The notes under the pieces are model-generated. The model ran no database searches and was not told where the DNA came from. It saw only the letters and a program-made list of their open reading frames with translations. Shown piece by piece: positions 1 to 5,390 of a stretch of DNA of 6,648 bases (positions are counted from its first letter, which is position 1; every line of letters starts with the position of its first letter). Origin of the DNA: JAXIHJ01 sp034189755 (lineage in GTDB: Bacteria > Planctomycetota > Phycisphaerae > SM23-33); the NCBI GenBank assembly GCA_034189755.1, contig JAXIHJ010000133.1, positions 1 to 6,648 of the forward strand, in the 5' to 3' direction. Made by a program: the position numbers and the translations under genes.

Positions 1-86
1 TTGCCGACTCCCTATAACCCGTTGCGCAGAGCGCACGGTAACCTGCCGGTGTATTATAACAGTCTTGCGGCGCAGGAGTCGGACAA
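1..86. repeat. Imperfect inverted repeat, arms 1-11 and 75-86
   Basis: TTGCCGACTCC at 1-11 is the reverse complement of GGAGTCGGACAA at 75-86 apart from one extra base. The core CCGACTCC (4-11) / GGAGTCGG (75-82) is an exact 8-bp match. The arms are about 63 bases apart and enclose the TGCGC/GCGCA hairpin. It could be a long-range stem in the 3' untranslated region or chance; the left arm touches the window edge and may continue. Confidence 0.3.
53..58 (-). promoter_or_regulatory. TATAAT-like hexamer, possible -10 element pointing left
   Basis: The minus strand has an exact TATAAT at 58-53, downstream of the last stop. The only -35-like sequence at an 18-base spacing is CCGACT, a 3/6 match to TTGACA, and TTGTCC lies 22 bases away, which is too far. 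It could drive a gene beyond the left edge, but a lone -10 match is weak evidence. Confidence 0.2.
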
Positions 87-92
87 ACGCTC

Positions 93-2126
93 TCACGACT
101 TTGGACTGAACTTCGAGGCATACGAGCTTCGCTTTTGCACGTACAAATTGGCATACATCGCCAGGCCGATGCACCATGAGTGCGATACCTGAGTCATGGA
201 CCCCTTGTGAAAGGCCCAGTCGGTTGTATACCACTGTTCGGAAACCATGCCCTTGCGGGCGTTTAAGTCCCCGTCGCGGCGTGCGATGGTCTGGAGGAAG
301 CAAAACACATGGTCTCGCGCGCGGTCGAAATAATAATCGTCCCCGGTATACTTCCATAACTTCAACAGCTCAGGGATACATATCAACCCGTAACTGTGAA
401 TGTGCTGATTGGACACCGAGCCAAGGTCGCCGCCGATTGTCCGAAAATCATATTGGTTCAAGAAGGTATGCTCGGGAAATGTCACGTTGTACGTGAATCG
501 AAACGTGAGCATCCAATCCGCAGCCTTGGCGGCCAGGGCGAGCCACCGGGGTTCCTTCGTCGATTCATAAAGCACACAATAACTTATCAGCGCGTTATAG
601 CCGTCTTCCGACGTGGGCGTCAGATGAACATCCTCCGGGGCGCCGAACAGGTATTCGTCCTCGATGAATCTGCTGTAATAATCCGCGGCGCGAATCGCGG
701 CCTGTATCCAATTTTTCTTCTGAAAGTATTGCCCCGCCTCCAGCAGCGCGGCAATCCAAAGAATGCCCGCCGTGCCCTGCTTTTCAACCACTTTTGCCGT
801 CTCGACGTCGTAATAAGCGCCGAAATTGCCCTCGGCATCCTGCATCTTGAGAATGAAATTTACGTTCTTCCTGACGGCCTTTTCCCAGTTCGGGCGGGAG
901 ATTCCACTTGCCTTCTCAAAGACAATCGCACGCTGAAGGAACAATGTCGCCTCGCTGACTGTTCGCGCGTGAATCCAGTTGGGCCTGGGGTTCCATCCTG
1001 TCCCCCACCCGTTTTCGTAGGTCCATTCCGGCCAGAAGCAACCTATGGGCGAAAACCCTTCGTTCGCTATCCTGTCTATTACTCCTGTGGCCGCCTCGAC
1101 GTAATCGGTCCGTTTTTCTTCACGGCCGTACCACAAAAGGGCGAAGGCTGTTGGAATTCCGCTGACCCAGCCGACGTGCATGTGAGGCCGATCGAGGTGG
1201 CGCATGCCGAGTTCGGTATGTAACCGCGGGCCGAGGCTGCAATTGGCGTCAAACGCCGCCGTCTCGTACAGGGCGCTATGCTTCTTGTCGTAGTGCCAGT
1301 TGTACAAGCCGTAGGCGAGCAGCTCGTTTGCCTGCCCGGCCGAAAGCCAGGGATTCGGCGGGCTGGTCGTGCGCCATTCGTAATACAGAGCCTTGAGAAA
1401 GTCATTGTAATTGTGCAGGTCGGCATCTGCGAAAAAAACGTAAAATTCACATACAATTTTCTGTCCCGGCTTTATCGTGGAATACGCAACAACCGGATCG
1501 GTATCCTCCAGGCCGAAGGTATATCGCTTAGGCTCCTCCCTGTATGGAAAATTCAGATATATGCACGTTTGTCCCCTGCCGCCCTCGAATCCGACGCCGG
1601 AAACGCCCAGGCTGCACTGCTCCTTTGTGGCAATGCCCACGCAGGAATCTTCCGTCCAGCATATCACCGCGGGACTCGGGCAGCGGTCCGACCGGAAGGC
1701 CCAGTAATTGCTTTCGAATTTCTCCGCGTCCCCGCCGTGGTAGTCGTAGCGTGGATAGGGAAACTTGCGGATGCAGTCCTTGGGCCGGTTCTCCTTATAC
1801 AACAAGCCCGGAACCATCCATCGCGGGACCCCATCGTTTTGCAGAGGGAACTTCATCTGCAACGAAAACTCACCGGGCTTTTTGCCGAGATATTTCCCCG
1901 TCAGTGCCCCTCGCCAGAATCGAGAGGTCTTGTTCCTGACGACCATGGCTAATTCCCAATTGCGGGATTCGTGCTCGAGGCGGATGCCTTTGGCCTTTTT
2001 GCGGACCTTGGAAAACTTCAGCACCCGCCCGTCCCGGCCGGCGGCGGTCCGTAAGGTCAGAAGCTCGGGATGCCGAAGCAACGGCTCTATCTTTTTTGCA
2101 AAATCGCCGCCGGTGTTACTTGGCAT
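93..2126 (-). CDS. Leaderless six-hairpin ((alpha/alpha)6-barrel) glycosidase-like protein, family unassigned
   Basis: This 677-residue protein starts at ATG 2126. An in-frame TGA lies only four codons upstream (2141-2139), so no longer N-terminus is possible, and the start MPSNTGGDFAKK is hydrophilic: no signal peptide, hence probably cytoplasmic. Residues 1-240 are strand-rich, ending PGQKIVCEFYVFF (220-232), and look like a beta-sandwich. Residues about 260-665 are paired amphipathic helices typical of an (alpha/alpha)6 toroid, with LLAYGLYNWHYD (269-280), RTVSEATLFLQRA (388-400), GTAGILWIAALLEAG (451-465), LWKYTGDDYYFDRA (590-603) and HSWCIGLAMYA (649-659). Sandwich first, toroid second is the order in GH15/65/94-like and GH127-like enzymes; polysaccharide lyases usually have it reversed. 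Possible active-site residues are E367/E371 (PEWTYENGWG), E507/D508 (SEDGYN), D567, H575 and H577 (GGDLGSVSNQHIH). The reaction and substrate are unknown; an epimerase or isomerase of the same fold is also possible. It is the last gene of the run, and no terminator is evident after it. Confidence 0.82.
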   Translation of the reverse strand: MPSNTGGDFAKKIEPLLRHPELLTLRTAAGRDGRVLKFSKVRKKAKGIRLEHESRNWELAMVVRNKTSRFWRGALTGKYLGKKPGEFSLQMKFPLQNDGVPRWMVPGLLYKENRPKDCIRKFPYPRYDYHGGDAEKFESNYWAFRSDRCPSPAVICWTEDSCVGIATKEQCSLGVSGVGFEGGRGQTCIYLNFPYREEPKRYTFGLEDTDPVVAYSTIKPGQKIVCEFYVFFADADLHNYNDFLKALYYEWRTTSPPNPWLSAGQANELLAYGLYNWHYDKKHSALYETAAFDANCSLGPRLHTELGMRHLDRPHMHVGWVSGIPTAFALLWYGREEKRTDYVEAATGVIDRIANEGFSPIGCFWPEWTYENGWGTGWNPRPNWIHARTVSEATLFLQRAIVFEKASGISRPNWEKAVRKNVNFILKMQDAEGNFGAYYDVETAKVVEKQGTAGILWIAALLEAGQYFQKKNWIQAAIRAADYYSRFIEDEYLFGAPEDVHLTPTSEDGYNALISYCVLYESTKEPRWLALAAKAADWMLTFRFTYNVTFPEHTFLNQYDFRTIGGDLGSVSNQHIHSYGLICIPELLKLWKYTGDDYYFDRARDHVFCFLQTIARRDGDLNARKGMVSEQWYTTDWAFHKGSMTQVSHSWCIGLAMYANLYVQKRSSYASKFSPKS

Positions 2127-2133
2127 GACAAAA

Positions 2134-2139
2134 CACCTT
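2134..2139 (-). promoter_or_regulatory. Ribosome binding site of the six-hairpin gene
   Basis: The minus strand carries AAGGTG seven bases before the ATG at 2126, inside the 20-base gap after the stop of the exported enzyme. Spacing and sequence fit a Shine-Dalgarno site. An out-of-frame ATG just before it (at 2142) would read a different frame and is not the start. No promoter fits in this gap, so the gene is probably read from the upstream transcript. Confidence 0.6.
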
Positions 2140-2146
2140 CATATTA

Positions 2147-5100
2147 TCACTCGCCCAATTCCTCACGGACGTTCACAAAGAACGCATGCGCGTAAGGCGC
2201 CCGGCCGGCTGGAACCTCTTCCGCAATAAAACGCAGGTCCTTCATAATCTTGCCGGTTTTATCCATGATGCGAGGATAAAACAACCAGCTTACTCCGCCC
2301 GACTCGGTCTTGAGCAACAGGACGTTCCGGCCTTCTGCCAGCTCGATTTGTACCTTCCGCTCAGAAACAGTCGTCGAGCCGCCCGTGGTTTTGCAGGCTG
2401 CAATCTCCTTGCCGTTCAGCCAGAGGCGCAGCGAGCCTTCGGCCCGGAAATGAAGCACGGCCTGGCGATCTTCGGGCGAGACGATCGTCGTAGCTGCAAA
2501 GGCGATCATCTCTCGCAAGGGGTTGGATATCGGGTCTAATCTCGGAGGCTTAATGCAGTATCCCAGGTCGACATAATAGCCGGCGACTCGCCGCCAGCCA
2601 ATCTTCCCGCCGTCCTTGCCGGCATATGTAGCCTTAAAGGACAGGCCTTTTTCCGGCGGGTACATCTTGTCAAAACCCTTGTTCCCGAACGGCCCGATAA
2701 CCGCCCAATCCGCGGCGACGGCGCCGGATTTCTTCACGTAGCCCAGCGTTACCTCCTTGTCCCGGCTGCTCCATTTGGGCAGGCCGCGGACTTTTTCGGG
2801 GCACTCGATTATCTTCTCCTGGCAGAACAGGAGCCGCTCGGCGTCGTTGACTTCCTCCAGCACGCCGCGGCGATTTTCCGAGTCAGCCAGCAAATGGACA
2901 TTGTTCCGAATCCGCATACACGCCCGTTTCAGCGCCTCGGTATCGGACTTCGTATAGTTCAATAGAGCGACCCGGGTGTTTGCCGCCCGCATCCGAGCGA
3001 CGGTTTTCAGGATATCCGTCTTGCCGCCGGCAGGCGGTTCGCCCTCGACGAAATCCATCTTCAGCGAGGCCTCGCCGCGCTCGTCGTAAACAAAGTCGAC
3101 CCAGGCGATTCGATTAACCGAATCAAAGGCCGAAAGCGTGCCGCCGTCAACGCCGACGGGGTAACGGCCCGGCGGGCAATAAACATACAGGCGCGATTCC
3201 AAACCCGGCAGGCCGGCGGCCTCGACGGATAGCGCCTTTTTCGCAAAATCGCCCTTCACGGACATCGTCGTTACGGAATTCCACACGACCTCAGGTTCCT
3301 GCGGCAGCGGCCTGACCAAAACAAAATCGACATCGTGCCTCGGCGGGCAGGGAACCTCTGTCCGCAGCCAGCCGTCGCCGCCCACCTGGGCCGTTCGGCT
3401 GGCCATGCTGTTAACGTCAAGCAGCAGCAGTTTCGGCCCGGCTATCCCAAGGGCCTTGGCATTAATCTCAAAAACTTCCCGGCTGCCCTGCTTGTTGCGA
3501 TTACACAGCGTAGCAAGCGTCTGGCCGGGGCGGGCGTAAAGTATCTGCCAAAGTTCCTCATCGCGCCGGGAGACAAAGTTCGTGTAGTCGTAGTGCCACG
3601 GATGATGCACCTGTGAGCGTTTGACCTTAAAAATCCACAGCGGATTATGATACTTCTTCCACATCGTCGCGTTCCGGTGGGTGGCCGTATGATGATACAG
3701 GTGGAAGCTGACCGTCCCGCACCGCCGGAGCATCTGCTGGTATATGCGAGGTGAGGCGGCATCCGTGGGGGAATTGCCGCCGACAATGAGCGAAAAGTCC
3801 CTGCCGTAAAACAGCGAATTGAAATAAAGATCGCAAACTATCGGGCTGGGATATCCGGCGTTGCCCTCGCCCGAAATGACCCACTCGGAATAAGCGTTCA
3901 CGGACGGATACGACGCGTTGTTGGAGCCGATGATATACCGCCTGCCCGTTTTCTTCGCCAGTGCGTCATAATCCTTCCGCAACTGCCGCATAGCATTGAA
4001 AAGCGTCAAGGCGTGGAACGAATGCCCGGCATCACAGCCGTGCGCCTGGTTGTTGCACCAATCGGGCGTATTGCAGTCGAGGCGGGCGCCGTCGCCGGCT
4101 TCACGCAGGACGGCCTCGATCATCAGGTCCCTGAAGAACCGCTTCTGGAAAGGTTTTGAACTCCAGCACTGCTGGCGGTTTTCTTCGGCGCCCCAGTGCG
4201 CGGGCTTGCCGAAGCGATGGACCTGCTCACTGGCATCTGTCGATATCTCCCAGTTCGGCGCCATGAAAATGACCTTGCCGCCGTACTTATGAACGTCCTC
4301 GTTCATCTGCCGCGTATGCCGCCCGCTGGCGTCGAGGTTTTCCGTCATGTCAGCCCCAAGTAAACCCATCTGCAATCCGGTCGTCCAGTAGGATGGGAAA
4401 TACATCCCGCCCTGGCGGTATTCCCTGAGCGGATAGAAACACAGTGTATAGGTAAGTTTGTCGGGGAACTTCGCGCCCACCGCGACCCCGTTGGTGCCCT
4501 GCCGATTTATGATAATCCATGAAAATACGCGGGCCTTGTCTTTGGTCTCGACGCGAAGGTAGCCGCTTTTGCCCTCTTCGATATTGAACATCTGCATTGT
4601 ATGCGGCGGCTCGCTGGCGATGCCCACCCGGCCGTTGCCCATCATCACCAGGTTGAGCATGTGCTTGTCGGTGTAGACCCCGTCGGCCTGGGGCATGTAG
4701 CTGTCGCGCCAGCCGATCCACCAGTTCTTTTGCTTCTCAATTCCGCCGCAACCCAATGCCAACTGGTCGAGCCTATGACGCTCAATCCCGCTGAGCTTGT
4801 GCTCCAGGCCGAAATAGCCTCCGTTGCGAATCTCGCCGGTGGGATTGCCGTAGGTTACGACGGTATAGCCGTTGTCTTTGCAGATGCGATAGGTTACAGA
4901 CCAGGGGAAAGATTCCTCGCCGTCGTCAGCCGTCAGGGAGAACCCGCCCTTTAGAATGAGAAAGTCCTTCTTGTTGATCACCTTCAAGGACCCGTTTCGC
5001 GCATTGTTCTGCGAGAAACTCTTTCCAAATCGCTTTATAATCAGGTTTGGATAGGCAACGTCTCCCAGGGGCGTGCCCAGAATGCGGCAGCGGCTGATAT

Positions 5101-5380
5101 TGCAGGTTCTTTTGGCAAATACCAGCTCCGCCGTGCGCGTCCTGACCACGACGGTGGACCCTTTGTTTTTATAAGAGAACCCGTTTTTCGGCGCCGCCCA
5201 TGGATCTATGGGCAGTGCGGACAGCAGGATTTCGCCTTCTTTTAACGTGTGGCGGGTCTGTATCTCCAGGCGGTCGTCCGCGCGTTTTTCAGCCTCAGCG
5301 AAGCAGGCCCGGCCGGCAAAAATTCCCACCTGGAGTATCATCGCCAGCCACAACCAACACATTATCTTTGTGCTATTCAT
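2147..5380 (-). CDS. Exported multidomain glycoside-hydrolase-like protein (TIM-barrel core, C-terminal jelly-roll)
   Basis: This 1077-residue protein starts at ATG 5380, which gives a good signal peptide: K5, a hydrophobic core at about 8-23, and cleavage after A28 or A30. Residues about 30-310 are beta-rich and probably form a substrate-side sandwich. Residues about 315-600 look like a TIM barrel: MYFPSYW (326-332), YGGKVIFMAPNWE (366-378), DGARLDCNTPDW (430-441), HGCDAGHSF (447-455) and SEWVISGEGN (498-507). By analogy with retaining glycosidases of similar fold, D435 is a candidate nucleophile and E505 (or E499) a candidate acid/base; this is inference. Beta domains follow at about 605-690 and 695-780, then a helical linker at about 785-870. 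The last domain, about 890-1040, has DWAVIGPF (891-898), PPE (908-910) and LWLNGKE (986-992), a jelly-roll-like accessory module frequent in planctomycete exported enzymes. The likely role is glycan hydrolysis in the periplasm or outside the cell. It could belong to a DUF6259-like or unnamed GH family; I could not assign one. Its start nearly abuts the propeller gene, and the six-hairpin gene follows after 20 bases. Confidence 0.85.
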   Translation of the reverse strand: MNSTKIMCWLWLAMILQVGIFAGRACFAEAEKRADDRLEIQTRHTLKEGEILLSALPIDPWAAPKNGFSYKNKGSTVVVRTRTAELVFAKRTCNISRCRILGTPLGDVAYPNLIIKRFGKSFSQNNARNGSLKVINKKDFLILKGGFSLTADDGEESFPWSVTYRICKDNGYTVVTYGNPTGEIRNGGYFGLEHKLSGIERHRLDQLALGCGGIEKQKNWWIGWRDSYMPQADGVYTDKHMLNLVMMGNGRVGIASEPPHTMQMFNIEEGKSGYLRVETKDKARVFSWIIINRQGTNGVAVGAKFPDKLTYTLCFYPLREYRQGGMYFPSYWTTGLQMGLLGADMTENLDASGRHTRQMNEDVHKYGGKVIFMAPNWEISTDASEQVHRFGKPAHWGAEENRQQCWSSKPFQKRFFRDLMIEAVLREAGDGARLDCNTPDWCNNQAHGCDAGHSFHALTLFNAMRQLRKDYDALAKKTGRRYIIGSNNASYPSVNAYSEWVISGEGNAGYPSPIVCDLYFNSLFYGRDFSLIVGGNSPTDAASPRIYQQMLRRCGTVSFHLYHHTATHRNATMWKKYHNPLWIFKVKRSQVHHPWHYDYTNFVSRRDEELWQILYARPGQTLATLCNRNKQGSREVFEINAKALGIAGPKLLLLDVNSMASRTAQVGGDGWLRTEVPCPPRHDVDFVLVRPLPQEPEVVWNSVTTMSVKGDFAKKALSVEAAGLPGLESRLYVYCPPGRYPVGVDGGTLSAFDSVNRIAWVDFVYDERGEASLKMDFVEGEPPAGGKTDILKTVARMRAANTRVALLNYTKSDTEALKRACMRIRNNVHLLADSENRRGVLEEVNDAERLLFCQEKIIECPEKVRGLPKWSSRDKEVTLGYVKKSGAVAADWAVIGPFGNKGFDKMYPPEKGLSFKATYAGKDGGKIGWRRVAGYYVDLGYCIKPPRLDPISNPLREMIAFAATTIVSPEDRQAVLHFRAEGSLRLWLNGKEIAACKTTGGSTTVSERKVQIELAEGRNVLLLKTESGGVSWLFYPRIMDKTGKIMKDLRFIAEEVPAGRAPYAHAFFVNVREELGE
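5297..5380 (-). other. Signal peptide coding segment of the 1077-residue enzyme
   Basis: Codons 1-28 of the exported enzyme. A short n-region with one lysine (K5) is followed by an uninterrupted hydrophobic stretch at residues 8-23 (Cys-Trp-Leu-Trp-Leu-Ala-Met-Ile-Leu...) and then a small-residue cleavage region. Cleavage fits after A28 (C-F-A) or after A30 (A-E-A), both signal peptidase I type. C26 is preceded by G-R-A, a poor lipobox, so a lipoprotein is unlikely. The enzyme should therefore act outside the cytoplasm. Confidence 0.8.
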
Positions 5381-5384
5381 CGTT

Positions 5385-5390
5385 TCACCC
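5385..5390 (-). promoter_or_regulatory. Ribosome binding site overlapping the propeller stop codon
   Basis: The minus strand reads AAAGGGTGAAACGATG. The GGTGA part matches the 3' half of the consensus AAGGAGGTGA, and its last three bases are the TGA stop of the propeller gene, with four bases left before the ATG at 5380. A ribosome finishing the propeller gene would sit on this start, so translational coupling is likely. This also supports ATG 5380 over the later in-frame ATG (Met7). Confidence 0.6.

Larger units (their letters stand above)
1..92. other. Non-coding stretch downstream of the operon
   Basis: These 92 bases follow the last stop codon and run to the left edge. I see no convincing coding sequence, tRNA or T-tract terminator. 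They contain a small hairpin, TGCGC-AGA-GCGCA at 23-35, without the run of T needed for intrinsic termination on the minus strand, plus the inverted repeat and TATAAT-like hexamer listed separately. The operon may continue past the left edge or end there. Confidence 0.5.

Noticed and set aside
23..35. TGCGC-AGA-GCGCA hairpin as an intrinsic terminator
   Set aside because: The stem is 5 bp and the sequence following it on the minus strand (ACGGGTTATAGGG) has no run of T.
1..192. Short plus-strand frame beginning with TTG at base 1
   Set aside because: It starts at the window edge, has no visible ribosome binding site, and its second half is antisense to the six-hairpin gene. No protein family is recognisable.
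396..1223. Long plus-strand open frame (275 codons) opposite the six-hairpin gene
   Set aside because: It lies wholly antisense to a gene with clear protein-like composition and structure. Its translation is rich in Arg, Pro and Gly with no domain pattern, as expected for the complement of GC-rich codons.
1278..1952. Plus-strand open frame (224 codons) with hydrophobic stretches
   Set aside because: It is antisense to the N-terminal half of the six-hairpin gene. The hydrophobicity mirrors the codon pattern of the real strand and there is no recognisable family motif.
2098..3251. Near-repeat TTTGCAAAATCGCC around 2098-2108 and 3240-3250, both encoding GDFAKK
   Set aside because: Only about a dozen bases match and the flanks differ, with the two copies in unrelated domains. 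Chance is sufficient.
5300..5306. Cys26 of the exported enzyme as a lipoprotein cysteine
   Set aside because: The preceding residues are G-R-A. A lipobox needs a Leu-like residue at -3 and no Arg at -2. Signal peptidase I cleavage at A28 or A30 fits better.
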